Below are positions 35,211 to 46,048 of a stretch of 64,000 bases of DNA, one piece after another. Source of the stretch: Staphylococcus pettenkoferi (GTDB lineage: Bacteria; Bacillota; Bacilli; Staphylococcales; Staphylococcaceae); NCBI RefSeq assembly GCF_026659735.1, contig NZ_JANSKK010000004.1, forward strand, positions 1 to 64,000, read 5' to 3'. Positions within the stretch are counted from its first letter, which is position 1; the number at the start of each line of letters is the position of its first letter. The notes under the pieces are model-generated. The model saw only the letters and a list, made by a program, of their open reading frames with translations, made no database searches and was not told where the DNA came from. A program made the position numbers and the translations under genes.

Positions 35211-35645
35211 TTATTTTAGCTTCAGATGACAAATAGGATATTCCCTGCCCTGACCATCTAGTGGAGATTCGCTATACTGTTCAAATCCATTTTTCAGATA
35301 AAACTGCATTGCTGAAGTATTATCTTTATTCACATCTACGTAGCACACATTTTCTTCATGTATGAGATACTGTAGTATTTCTGTCCCATATCCTTTATTA
35401 AAATACTGCGGATCGAGAAATAACATTTCTAAGTTTTTATCATTTGTACCTGAAAAACCAACTAGTTCTTGCTCTTTATACCACAAATAAGCATTTACAT
35501 AGTTCAAATAAGTTGGGATTTCTCTTTTCAATTCTTGTCTATCTTTTTCAGCTAAAAAATCATGAGTTGCTAGAACAGATCTTTCCCATAGTTCTAAAGC
35601 TTGATTATAGTCTTTCGTCTCTAATTTTTCTTTAGTAAGTTGCAT
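35211..35645 (-). CDS. GNAT-family N-acetyltransferase
   Basis: 144 residues with acetyl-CoA motif LDPQYFNKGYGTEILQYL (about 76-93) and the C-terminal VNKDNTSAMQFYLKNGFEQY pattern. CAGGAAG precedes the ATG. It stands alone at the edge of the AT-rich region. Substrate unknown. Confidence 0.88.
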   Translation of the reverse strand: MQLTKEKLETKDYNQALELWERSVLATHDFLAEKDRQELKREIPTYLNYVNAYLWYKEQELVGFSGTNDKNLEMLFLDPQYFNKGYGTEILQYLIHEENVCYVDVNKDNTSAMQFYLKNGFEQYSESPLDGQGREYPICHLKLK

Positions 35646-35865
35646 ATGTACTTCCTGTATAGGGTTAGGTGAGTTTATAACAATATGTATGGCATTTGTA
35701 GATTCTGATTAACATTTATTAAGTGTGTGAAGTTTGCTATATTAAATATATAGATTATCAAATTATTAAAATGTCTTTTCATTATATACTATAACGTTAA
35801 GTAGGTGACAAATATGAGAAAAATATTAGATAAATAATTTACTTTTAACGATAAATACACTATCT

Positions 35866-36507
35866 TTATCCATAAACGAGCTCTCCGTCTATTTTTTCAA
35901 CAAATAAACTGTCTTCCTCTTTCTCTAACGCTTCTAATTTTAAGAAATCTTCATCTGTTAGTTTTGTATCACGTGAATAAATAATGGTATTGTTACCTAT
36001 CTTAGCTACTAACAAATTATCTAGATCTAGCGATTTATAAGAGTTAAATACTTCAATAATATTAGTTCTTTCTTCTTTATTAAAGTCAGCTAAATCTAAT
36101 CCAGGATTATAATTTACCTTTTCACAATCTTCTTTTTTATTTACCCATGGACTCTGTTTATGTGTAATATCACTTAGATATTTATAATTATCACTTTGTC
36201 CAAACATAAAATTAATAATCTTTAGTAATTTTACTGTGTCATCATCTAGACTATCATGATTTTCTTTAATTAACTTCATACCATTATCTTTAAAATCAAT
36301 ATAAATATCTTGATAAACGGGACTATTCATATAACCGACTATTTCTTGGTTTATTAACTTTCTTCCATTTATTACGTAATTAAAAGAGTCAGCGAAGTAC
36401 AATAACTGATTTAATGTTAGGTTACTCTCATACGTGTTCTCCTGAATCTTCAAATTGTTGTTATAAAACCAATTGGCAATGTCAAAAACATCATATTGGT
36501 TCGTCAT
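35866..36507 (-). CDS. Panacea-domain (SocA-like) protein
   Basis: 213 residues. YDVFDIANWFYNNN, LTLNQLLYFADSFNYVINGR and EIVGYMNSPVYQDIY follow the Panacea/DUF4065 pattern (helix, LQKLLYYA-like core, PV-x-x-Y). Panacea proteins are antitoxins of diverse toxin-antitoxin pairs or phage-linked adaptors such as SocA. No canonical toxin gene adjoins; the nearest partner is the small membrane protein at 36801-36971, about 290 nt upstream on the same strand. The ATG at 36507 is the likely start, since AAGG lies about 8 nt before it. Confidence 0.72.
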   Translation of the reverse strand: MTNQYDVFDIANWFYNNNLKIQENTYESNLTLNQLLYFADSFNYVINGRKLINQEIVGYMNSPVYQDIYIDFKDNGMKLIKENHDSLDDDTVKLLKIINFMFGQSDNYKYLSDITHKQSPWVNKKEDCEKVNYNPGLDLADFNKEERTNIIEVFNSYKSLDLDNLLVAKIGNNTIIYSRDTKLTDEDFLKLEALEKEEDSLFVEKIDGELVYG

Positions 36508-36800
36508 ATGATATGCCTTCATTACAAGCACATAAGCTCATATAAAATAACAGCATAAATCTGCTGTAAAAGTGTGAACTAAACTTACTATATTTTACAA
36601 GAAGTTGTTCTAATCACTTATCTTTCAATATTTACCTAAATGCTTTGTTTTATTATAATATAATTTATTTCACTAGATGTATCTACTCTTTTGAGAGGTC
36701 TCGAATATATATTTTACGTCTTTATCAACAGGTAAGGGTTGTCAATAAAGGCATGCATTCATAATGGTTTATGAAGTTTTATATAACTCTTTTTCAAAAC

Positions 36801-36971
36801 TTATTCAAATTCGTCATCGCTCAAGTACAAATAAGCAATGACCCCAATAGGTATGCCAAGTAAAGGTGTAGTAAGTATACTAGCTATTATCACGTATAAT
36901 GTTAGCCTCAAGAGTTCATTAGAATCCCACTTCTTATTTAATAAATAATTCCAGATCTCCTTTATACTCAT
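36801..36971 (-). CDS. 56-residue small membrane protein
   Basis: Starts MSIKEIWNYLLNKKWDSNEL, then a single membrane span (about 24-50, VIIASILTTPLLGIPIGVIAYL region split over two runs) and an acidic tail SDDEFE. GGAGGAAG lies 8 nt before the ATG. It is too short for most annotation cut-offs. Located upstream of the Panacea gene on the same strand. It might be a membrane toxin partner or an unrelated small protein; nothing in the sequence decides. Confidence 0.65.
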   Translation of the reverse strand: MSIKEIWNYLLNKKWDSNELLRLTLYVIIASILTTPLLGIPIGVIAYLYLSDDEFE

Positions 36972-37009
36972 ATATTTAACTTCCTCCGCATTTTATACTA
37001 ATCAGTATC

Positions 37010-38383
37010 TTAATATTTTTCTTTTAAATATCTTACTATAAACGGCATAAAGATCAATAAAATTGTTAGAGATGCAAACAACCATGCTTCCCTAGCGCCC
37101 AATATCAATGTAGTTTTGGACGCGGAATGGTTGATAAATAATGAGGTGATAGCCGTATATAATGCTATACCTATATTTTGAACCATTCTCTGCGCTGACC
37201 CGACAGTTCCTTGCATACTTCGAGATACAGAGTTCATTATTACCGAAGTGTTAGACGGGAGAAACAAACCTCCTCCTACCCCATAAATGAATAAAAATAT
37301 AAAGAACAATAATGGTGTTAAACTGCTTTGAAACAGCCCTAAACTACCATACGCTATAGCCATAACGCCTAATCCAACAGACATTAATACGATGTTATTA
37401 ATCCGATTCATTAATTTACCTGCCGTTTTTGAAATAAGAACTAATCCTAAAGGAGAAGCTAAATTAACTATCCCTATTTGCCATGACGAGAGATAACATA
37501 TTTTTCCTAAAATATAGGGAGGTACAATAAACCCTAAAGATGTAGCACCACCAAATACAAGTATAGCCAACATCGAAACTGAAAATGAGAAGTCTTTAAA
37601 TAACCGTAAGTTCAGAATAGGATGCTGACCTTTTAGCTCCCATTTAATAAATACACAAAAAGCTATAATACTAATGAGTATAAATCCATACACCGAAAAT
37701 TTCGTTATAGATTGATGAGCCCACGAAGTCAAACCTTGTAACAAACAACAAACCGATACAAATAATAATGTGTTGCCGCGTAAATCTAAATTGAGAGAAG
37801 TATTCTGTTCTTGTATTATACGCTTTTTCAGTAACCAACAACCTACTAATCCTACGCACACAAATGGGATATTGATCCAAAATATCCACCGCCAATTCGC
37901 AATCGATAGTAATACCCCTCCCAAACTCGGCCCTAGTACAGGGCCTATACCCAATATGATACTTAAAGTTCCAAATGCAGATCCTTTTCGTTCTTCTGAA
38001 ACATTAGTAGTAATTATAGCAGTGGCCGTCCCTTGTAACATTGCTGCCCCTATACCTTGTAAACCACGAAAAATGATTAATTGTAAAATATGATTAGAAA
38101 TTCCGCATAAAACAGAGGCTATCAAAAACAAGAGTAGTCCAATGCTATAGATATTAAGCCGATTATATCGATCACTCAGTCTTCCAAACGCAATAATTGT
38201 GCCGGTTAATAACAAAGTATACAACGTAACAGTCCAAGTTATAGTCGTTGTATCCACGTGAAACCTTTTAACTAAAGTAGGTAATGCAACATTAATGATG
38301 CCGGTATCTAAAGTTGATAAAAACATACCCATTCCAGCGGTAAAAACAACGATTCGTTCAAAATAATTAGAAACAACGTTCAT
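37010..38383 (-). CDS. MFS drug transporter, DHA2 family
   Basis: 457 residues, about 14 membrane segments. STLDTGIINVALPTLVKRF (about 23-41), TWTVTLYTLLLTG and the motif GPVLGPSLGGVLL place it in DHA2 multidrug exporters. GGGAGGG precedes the ATG. It is divergent from an ArsR-type regulator gene 108 nt away, with an inverted repeat between them, so the pair is probably a locally regulated efflux module. It is not especially close to the two other DHA2 proteins in the window. AT-rich region. Confidence 0.9.
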   Translation of the reverse strand: MNVVSNYFERIVVFTAGMGMFLSTLDTGIINVALPTLVKRFHVDTTTITWTVTLYTLLLTGTIIAFGRLSDRYNRLNIYSIGLLLFLIASVLCGISNHILQLIIFRGLQGIGAAMLQGTATAIITTNVSEERKGSAFGTLSIILGIGPVLGPSLGGVLLSIANWRWIFWINIPFVCVGLVGCWLLKKRIIQEQNTSLNLDLRGNTLLFVSVCCLLQGLTSWAHQSITKFSVYGFILISIIAFCVFIKWELKGQHPILNLRLFKDFSFSVSMLAILVFGGATSLGFIVPPYILGKICYLSSWQIGIVNLASPLGLVLISKTAGKLMNRINNIVLMSVGLGVMAIAYGSLGLFQSSLTPLLFFIFLFIYGVGGGLFLPSNTSVIMNSVSRSMQGTVGSAQRMVQNIGIALYTAITSLFINHSASKTTLILGAREAWLFASLTILLIFMPFIVRYLKEKY

Positions 38384-38427
38384 CTATCAACCCTCCCTAT
38401 TCACTACTTTAAGCATATCGTTATAAC

Positions 38428-38447
38428 ATTTCGGTTAGTGTCGAAAT
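38428..38447. promoter_or_regulatory. candidate operator in the divergent ArsR/MFS promoter region
   Basis: Inverted repeat ATTTCG-N8-CGAAAT in the 108-bp gap between the transporter and regulator starts. Position and symmetry suit a dimeric winged-helix regulator. Confidence 0.5.
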
Positions 38448-38491
38448 AATAATCAGTTATGATAAAGAGTGAAAGCAGAGAGGATGAGTTG

Positions 38492-39166
38492 ATGTATTCA
38501 GATTTTGCAGAGAACATTTTACTAATAGGTCATAAGACACGACTTACTATGTTAATAGAGCTCTCAAGTGGAAAAGCACTTCCTGCTGGAGAATTAGCGA
38601 GATTAGCACATGTCAAACCACAAACGGCAAGCGAGCATCTCTCGAAATTAGTAAAAGCTGATTTAATTTCAGTAGAGTCATGGGGGCGACACAGATACTA
38701 CAAAATTACCAACGACAAGATTATAAATGCGATAAATGCTTTAGCAGTTATTTCTCCTTCGATAAAAAGTAGTTCTTTAAGGGAAACGACTAAAAAAGAA
38801 AAGTTATCTTATATGCGCTCATGTTATGGACATCTTGCGGGAAAGATAGGCGTAAGATTCACTGAATCTTTATTAGAAAATGGTTATCTTAAAGAATTTG
38901 AAGAATATTATATATTAACTCAAGAAGGCAAAGATTGGTTTAAGTTAATAGGAATCGAAACTGAAACAAGTAAGTATGCCAAACTTATTCCAAAGCACAT
39001 TGACTGGACCGAACGAAAATATCATATCGCCGGTCCTGTAGCTTTACAAATCACTAGAAAATTACTCGAACTTTCTTGGATTTGTGAAACTGATACAAAT
39101 CGATGTCTTAAGGTAACTCGAAAAGGAAAGGAAGCCTTTGAGAAGTATTTAGGTATGGATGTGTGA
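38492..39166 (+). CDS. ArsR-like winged-helix regulator with C-terminal extension
   Basis: 224 residues, twice the usual ArsR length. N-terminal wHTH: NILLIGHKTRLTMLIELSSG and LPAGELARLAHVKPQTASEHLSKL, split here only for length (about 8-52). A second module of about 100 residues (SYMRSCYGHLAGKIGVRFTE onward) resembles the C-terminal part seen in YdfF-like ArsR proteins, with Cys and His residues (SCYGHLAG) that could sense a ligand. Divergent from the DHA2 gene it probably controls. The ATG at 38492 has GAGAGGATG upstream. Confidence 0.82.
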   Translation: MYSDFAENILLIGHKTRLTMLIELSSGKALPAGELARLAHVKPQTASEHLSKLVKADLISVESWGRHRYYKITNDKIINAINALAVISPSIKSSSLRETTKKEKLSYMRSCYGHLAGKIGVRFTESLLENGYLKEFEEYYILTQEGKDWFKLIGIETETSKYAKLIPKHIDWTERKYHIAGPVALQITRKLLELSWICETDTNRCLKVTRKGKEAFEKYLGMDV

Positions 39167-39384
39167 GTGAAGGGAAAATAATTTTATTCAATTAATTCAT
39201 TAAAATATCTGCAACTCAACCAAAACAACTACTTAAAGGCGAAGTGTGATAAAATTCTCTACTATTTTATATAAGAAATGCGATATAATTGGATTAACAA
39301 CTTCGAAATAATATACAAAGAATTTATATTAGTAGCGAATTTGGAAATTTCTAAATATATTAGATAATAGAAGGGGAACGATAC

Positions 39385-40101
39385 ATGAAAGAGTTACCGA
39401 AAAATAGATTAACTTTTAAAGAGTTATGGGTTGAAGTAGATTATTTAAAACTATTAGATAGCACTCAGAAAAAAGAATATAAAAAGTTATCTATAGAAGA
39501 AAAAAGAGAACGCTTAAATAGCTTTAAAAACCAACCTCAGAAACAAATTAACTTTCAAAAGGAAATACAAAACGAAAATACCGAACTGTCTAAAATATAT
39601 AAACGGTTTAATGAAATTGGAGTACACGATCTATTTGGAACAAAAAAAGAAGTAAAAGAGTTACCATTATTACTAAAAGAAAATGAGAAGATAATGTATG
39701 CTACATCAGGTTTGTTCGAGGGGAATACTTATTTAATTATTTGCACTGATAAAAGACTATTATTCTTGGATAAAGGTATGATTTATGGTTTAAAATTCCA
39801 TGAGTTTCCTTTTGATAAAATTAATTCTGTATCTTATAAAAAAGGAATCATGTTTGGTCAAATATTAGTATATCATGGCTCATCATATATTACTATAAAT
39901 TCTATTCTAAAAGAAACAGTTTCAGTTATGGCTAACGCTATTCAGTTTCAAATAGAAACGCATAAGAATAAAGATAAAAATAACAATCAGAATCATAATA
40001 ATTTTTCAGCAGCAGATGAATTGCTAAAGTATAAACAACTTCTAGATGCTGAACTAATCACACAGGAAGAATTTAATAAAAAGAAAAGGGAATTAATATG
40101 A
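39385..40101 (+). CDS. PH-like and SHOCT domain protein
   Basis: 238 residues. About 1-75 is Lys/Glu-rich and helical; about 85-190 forms a bacterial PH-like domain (LKENEKIMYATSGLFEG, IICTDKRLLFLDKG, FPFDKINSVSYKKG); the C-terminus ADELLKYKQLLDAELITQEE is a SHOCT motif. Such proteins are common in phage and accessory regions; function unknown, possibly oligomer-forming. GAAGGGG precedes the ATG. Low GC. Confidence 0.8.
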   Translation: MKELPKNRLTFKELWVEVDYLKLLDSTQKKEYKKLSIEEKRERLNSFKNQPQKQINFQKEIQNENTELSKIYKRFNEIGVHDLFGTKKEVKELPLLLKENEKIMYATSGLFEGNTYLIICTDKRLLFLDKGMIYGLKFHEFPFDKINSVSYKKGIMFGQILVYHGSSYITINSILKETVSVMANAIQFQIETHKNKDKNNNQNHNNFSAADELLKYKQLLDAELITQEEFNKKKRELI

Positions 40102-40313
40102 TTTAAATTCACTTATACTAAAACACAGTCCTACCTTAAGCATTACTTTATATTTCTTTTTTCATTTCGAAGTTGATATTTATGTATATTCATCGCTTAT
40201 CCATAAGATGAATTATCTATTTAAGCATAATACTTCTAATTTTAAAATTTCATAAGAATTTCCTAATTATAGCACTTTCTAGGTCTAAGATTAATTATAT
40301 TTAAAACATAGTT

Positions 40314-40632
40314 TCATCCTTCCTGATTTACTTTTGCTAAGTCAGTTCTTTTAGGGAAAAGTTTCCTAAGTAAACCGTTTGAGTTTTTATTCGTATCTCT
40401 TTGTTGTGTATAATAAGGATTCATGAATAAAATATCAACAGTGAATTGTGCTTCAATATCTTTATGGCATGAGAATCCTTTATCACGGCTATAGTTATAC
40501 GACACTTAATCTCACGAAAAACTGTAGAGACTGAACGATTAAGATGTTTAGCAATCGCTCTCATAGAATAGTTTTCTTTTTTAGTGTCTCTATACTTGAA
40601 CACTCATATATAGTACGATGTAAATAGCTCAT
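40314..40632 (-). pseudogene. decayed IS30-family transposase
   Basis: N-terminal HTH MRAIAKHLNRSVSTVFREIK and a C-terminal piece with NPYYTQQRDTNKNSNGLLRK and LFPKRTD, matching the ends of IS30 transposases (compare the NENTNGLLR motif). The middle, including catalytic Asp residues, is missing, and the parts lie in different frames. An 8-bp inverted repeat TTGGCACT / AGTGCCAA at 40634-40641 and 40687-40694 lies just upstream. It is a dead element next to fosB. Confidence 0.85.
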
Positions 40633-40813
40633 ATTGGCACTCCCTTGTATTTGTTTTTAGTGGTGTATTAACATCCTACAACAAAGTGCCAATTATGGGC
40701 ATATTTTATGAGATTTTTTGGGTGTTGCACCTAATATTACAATCCGTCAACTAATAAAATTAGATAATTCATGCTGCTATTCTCACCTTACATACTTGCC
40801 CGTTGAGAAAATA

Positions 40814-41233
40814 TTAATAATAAAATTTCATATGCTTCTTTTCATCTTTATAATACTTTAATCTATCCTCCAAAGTACCAGTGTGCAATTCTAATTTATG
40901 GCCATCTGGATCAGTAAAATATATTGATTTCTTATCTCTAACATCTCTTTGACGCCCCTTAAGTATGTTCACATGATTTTCTTCCAACCATTTATACCAA
41001 TCATCAAAGTCTTTTTCATCTATTGAAAATGCTATATGAGTATAAGAATACTGAATTTCATTTCGAGGTATATCACTTTCTTCATTAAGGGCTAACCATA
41101 CGCCGCCAACAGTAAAATACGCCGTGTTTTTACCTTCTAACAAAATTTTAGCTTTTAGTATGTTTTTATAAAAATCAATAGAATTTTTTATATTGGAAAC
41201 AGAGTAAGTTACATGATTTATTGATTTTATCAT
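40814..41233 (-). CDS. fosB: FosB metallothiol transferase (fosfomycin resistance)
   Basis: 139 residues of the vicinal oxygen chelate fold. FosB adds bacillithiol to fosfomycin, opening its epoxide. Metal ligands are in place: His7 (INHVTY), His66 (YTHIAF) and Glu115 (KLELHTG). [20 protein letters not shown] is near-identical in pattern to staphylococcal FosB, and length is right. It sits in an AT-rich stretch next to a decayed IS30 element and just outside the guaA terminator, consistent with acquisition. The weak upstream Shine-Dalgarno (AGGAGT) is at 41236-41241 on the minus strand. Confidence 0.93.
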   Translation of the reverse strand: MIKSINHVTYSVSNIKNSIDFYKNILKAKILLEGKNTAYFTVGGVWLALNEESDIPRNEIQYSYTHIAFSIDEKDFDDWYKWLEENHVNILKGRQRDVRDKKSIYFTDPDGHKLELHTGTLEDRLKYYKDEKKHMKFYY

Positions 41234-41649
41234 CTAAATACTCCTATAATCACGGTATATTTACACATAATATAAATTAGATTACATCTTAATATCAAGT
41301 TTAGCTCTATCATCCCTTTAATTTTCTTATTAATATTTCGAAGTTAACCTTTTGCTCTTATCATTTATACATAGATTAATTCTCAATAGTAATCAACACA
41401 AAGATATAAACTTAAACGTTTTGTACTTTATCTTCTTTCTCTCACTCACGCGCTTTTTCACTTGTCCGTTACTTGCACACCTTTCACTCATCCTTCTGAA
41501 AATCCTTATATCATGCGATTTCTTTACTTGCCCCATATTTTAACAACTCTCAGATTACCTCCATCCCTATATGCCCACTTCTCCCCTAGATAAGCGCACT
41601 TCCCACACCTACCCAGCTCCACTCTACATCCCAAGCCCTCCCCCACACA
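41234..41649. other. non-coding spacer with pyrimidine-rich plus strand
   Basis: No gene is recognised. From about 41440 the plus strand is rich in C and T and very poor in G, ending in a run of CCCCACACACA. A minus-strand frame through it (41524-41718) has no ribosome binding site. Confidence 0.45.
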
Positions 41650-41685
41650 CAAACAACCCCTCAGGCCTATTAGCCCAAGGGGTTG
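41650..41685 (-). terminator. guaA terminator
   Basis: Minus strand CAACCCCT / AGGGGTTG stem (41654-41685), followed by TTTGTGTG. It begins 20 nt past the guaA stop. Confidence 0.68.
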
Positions 41686-41704
41686 TATCATTGTATCTAT
41701 TCTC

Positions 41705-43246
41705 TTATTCCCACTCAATAGTACTTGGTGGCTTAGATGTCACATCATAAACAACGCGGTTCACGTGATCGACTTCGTTAACGATTCGACTGGAAATCTT
41801 TTGTAGTACTTCCCAATCGATACGTGCGAAGTCACTTGTCATGCCGTCAATTGACGTTACAGCACGGATACCTACTGTGTGATCGTACGTACGGTAGTCA
41901 CCCATTACACCTACAGATTGGATGCCTGGAAGCACTGTGAAGTATTGCCAGATATCACGTTCTAGGCCTTCTTCGCGGATGACTTCGCGAAGGATAGCGT
42001 CTGATTCACGCACGATTTCTAGTTTATCTTCTGTGATTTCACCGAGTACGCGGATACCTAGTCCTGGACCAGGGAATGGTTGTCTCCAAACCAGATGTTC
42101 AGGGATACCCAATTCGATACCGAGTTCACGAACTTCGTCTTTAAATAATGTGTTGATCGGTTCAATGAGTTCGAATTCCATATCTTCTGGTAAACCGCCC
42201 ACATTGTGGTGAGACTTGATTGTTTGTGCTGTCTTAGTACCAGATTCGATAACGTCTGTGTAAAGCGTACCTTGTGCGAGGAAGTCGACATCTTTCAATT
42301 TAGCCGCTTCATCATCAAATACGTAGACGAATTCGTTTCCGATAATCTTACGTTTCTTCTCTGGATCTGAAACGCCTTCAAGTTTGTTCATGAAACGTTC
42401 TTGCGCATTCACGCGAATGATATTCATGTTGAATCCTTCACCGAACTGTTCCATGACCATGTCGCCTTCTCCTTTACGTAGCAGGCCATGATCCACAAAG
42501 ATACATGTTAATTGATCACCAATCGCTTTGTGCAATAGTACAGCAACGACTGAAGAATCTACGCCACCGCTCATCGCACATAAGACTTTGCGGTCACCGA
42601 CTTGTTCGCGAATCTTCTCAATTTCAAGCTCGATGAAATTCTCCATCGTCCATTCACCTGTACATTCACAGACGCGACGGACGAAGTTGCGAAGTAAATC
42701 ATTACCGAATTCAGTATGACGGACTTCTGGATGGAATTGAACGCCGTAAATACGACGTTCTTTATCTTCAATTGCTGCGTAATTCGTACTTGGACTATCT
42801 GCAATCACTTCAAAGCCTTCTGGGATTTCGATGACTTTGTCAGAGTGGCTCATCCAAACTGTTTGTTCTTCAGGTAAACCGAAGAAGAGTTCGTCGGATT
42901 TCGCGTTGATCGTCGCTTTACCATATTCACGTTGGTTCGCACGTTCTACCTTGCCGCCGAGTAATTTCGTCGTCAATTGCATACCGTAGCAGATACCTAG
43001 AATAGGTACGCCTAAGTCATAAATTGCCGGATCAATTGTAAATGAATCTTCTGCGTATACAGAGTTCGGTCCACCAGATAAGATGATACCCTTTGGATTC
43101 ATCTCTTTAATCTCTTCAATAGAGAGTTCGTGATCGTGAAGCTCACTGTAGACACCCATCTCACGGATACGGCGTGTGATGAGTTGGTTGTATTGACTAC
43201 CAAAGTCAAGGACAAGTATGAGCTCTTGCTCGTTCGCCATTTCCAT
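41705..43246 (-). CDS. guaA: GMP synthase (glutamine-hydrolysing)
   Basis: Converts XMP to GMP with glutamine and ATP. 513 residues: class I amidotransferase (Cys86 in GICYGMQ; HPE triad near [10 protein letters not shown]), ATP-pyrophosphatase domain with P-loop MSGGVDSS (about 229-236), and the dimerisation domain ending [18 protein letters not shown] lies 10 nt before the ATG. Fourth gene of xpt-pbuX-guaB-guaA; the guanine riboswitch upstream controls at least the first part. Confidence 0.98.
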   Translation of the reverse strand: MEMANEQELILVLDFGSQYNQLITRRIREMGVYSELHDHELSIEEIKEMNPKGIILSGGPNSVYAEDSFTIDPAIYDLGVPILGICYGMQLTTKLLGGKVERANQREYGKATINAKSDELFFGLPEEQTVWMSHSDKVIEIPEGFEVIADSPSTNYAAIEDKERRIYGVQFHPEVRHTEFGNDLLRNFVRRVCECTGEWTMENFIELEIEKIREQVGDRKVLCAMSGGVDSSVVAVLLHKAIGDQLTCIFVDHGLLRKGEGDMVMEQFGEGFNMNIIRVNAQERFMNKLEGVSDPEKKRKIIGNEFVYVFDDEAAKLKDVDFLAQGTLYTDVIESGTKTAQTIKSHHNVGGLPEDMEFELIEPINTLFKDEVRELGIELGIPEHLVWRQPFPGPGLGIRVLGEITEDKLEIVRESDAILREVIREEGLERDIWQYFTVLPGIQSVGVMGDYRTYDHTVGIRAVTSIDGMTSDFARIDWEVLQKISSRIVNEVDHVNRVVYDVTSKPPSTIEWE

Positions 43247-43275
43247 AACTCTTAAATCTCCTTTTAGTGTCTAGC

Positions 43276-44754
<1,479 letters not shown>

Positions 44755-44776
44755 CTATTGTTAATTGTTAGTTACA

Positions 44777-46045
44777 TTATTTCATATCTTCTTGCTTTTG
44801 TTGATACTTTATACCATTAAAAAAGAAATTCAAGAGAATTGCTGAGATTGTGCCGATAACAATTCCGTTTTGCGTAAGCCAAGAGAAGTGGTCTCCAAGC
44901 GACTTAAATGCATCTGGTACGGCACTGATACCTGCGCCGAGTCCGACTGAGATGGCGATGACGAGTAAGTTGTTTTGATTTTTAAAATCACTTGTCCCTA
45001 AAATACTCACTCCATAAGCCATGACCATACCGAACATAGCAATCATCGCGCCACCAAGCACCGGTAACGGAATCATGTTTGCTAAAGCGCCTAGTTTCGG
45101 AATACAGCCACAAATGATGAGCAAGATGACCATCCCGTAAATCACCTTATTCTTCTTCGCGCCGGAAAGTGAGACTAAGCCGACATTCTGAGAATATGCT
45201 GTGTAAGGAAAGGCGTTGAAGATTGCACCGAGAATAATCGCTAGACCTTCCGCAGTGTAACCTTTACGGAAATCCTTACGCTCTAGCTGCTTGCCAGTAA
45301 TTTCACTCAACGCGTGATACACCCCTGTCGATTCAATCAGGCTGACTAAGGCCACGATAAAGAAGACGAGTGTCGCACCAAAGTCGAAACTAAAGTGTGC
45401 AAATCTGAATGGGTGCGGTAAAGAGAACCAATGTGCTGTCCCTACTTGTTTCACGTCTACGATGCCAAACCAAGCTGCAATCACTGTTCCGAGTACGAGT
45501 CCGATGAGAATCGCAATCGATTTTAAGAACCCTCTCGTAAAACGTTGAATGACTAAGATGATGACTAACGTGATTAAACCGAGAAGAATATTTTTACCAT
45601 CACCATAGTCTTTCGCTCCCTCACCCCCTGCGAGATAGTTCATCGCCACAGGCATAAGGTTAATTCCAATAATCGTGACTACACTGCCTGTAACGACTGG
45701 TGGAAAGAGTTTCACTAAGTATGAGAAGAACGGCGCAATAAGCACGACAAGAATCCCGGATAGGAAGAGTGAACCGTACAGGTCTGAAATGCCTTTCGTC
45801 TGTCCGATCAAGATCATCGGTGCCACTGCGGTAAAGGTACAACCGAGTACGATAGGCAAGCCTGTCCCTGTACCTTTCCAAACTTGTAGGAATGTCGCCA
45901 CCCCACACATAAAGATGTCGACGGTAACTAAGAAAGCAATCTCTTCAGCAGAGAATTTCAAGCTTGTGCCCACGATGATTGGAACGAGAATCGCTCCAGC
46001 ATACATCGCTAAGAGGTGTTGAACGCTAAGGATAAATGTTCTCAT
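44777..46045 (-). CDS. pbuX: xanthine permease (NCS2 family)
   Basis: 422-residue nucleobase:cation symporter with about 14 membrane segments. GTGTGLPIVLGCTFTAVAPM (about 59-78) and the family QNVGLVSLSGAKKN (about 287-300) are present. Imports xanthine for Xpt. The ATG lies 3 nt after the xpt stop, with GGGGAAG upstream, so translation is coupled. Confidence 0.95.
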   Translation of the reverse strand: MRTFILSVQHLLAMYAGAILVPIIVGTSLKFSAEEIAFLVTVDIFMCGVATFLQVWKGTGTGLPIVLGCTFTAVAPMILIGQTKGISDLYGSLFLSGILVVLIAPFFSYLVKLFPPVVTGSVVTIIGINLMPVAMNYLAGGEGAKDYGDGKNILLGLITLVIILVIQRFTRGFLKSIAILIGLVLGTVIAAWFGIVDVKQVGTAHWFSLPHPFRFAHFSFDFGATLVFFIVALVSLIESTGVYHALSEITGKQLERKDFRKGYTAEGLAIILGAIFNAFPYTAYSQNVGLVSLSGAKKNKVIYGMVILLIICGCIPKLGALANMIPLPVLGGAMIAMFGMVMAYGVSILGTSDFKNQNNLLVIAISVGLGAGISAVPDAFKSLGDHFSWLTQNGIVIGTISAILLNFFFNGIKYQQKQEDMK

Positions 46046-46048
46046 CAG

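Noticed and set aside
35815-35838. Seven-codon frame MRKILDK with good AGGTGA upstream
   Set aside because: Too short to claim; could be a leader or remnant, but nothing follows in frame.
41524-41718. 64-codon minus-strand Gly/Cys-rich frame
   Set aside because: It is a translation of the C-rich spacer and guaA terminator; no start signal.
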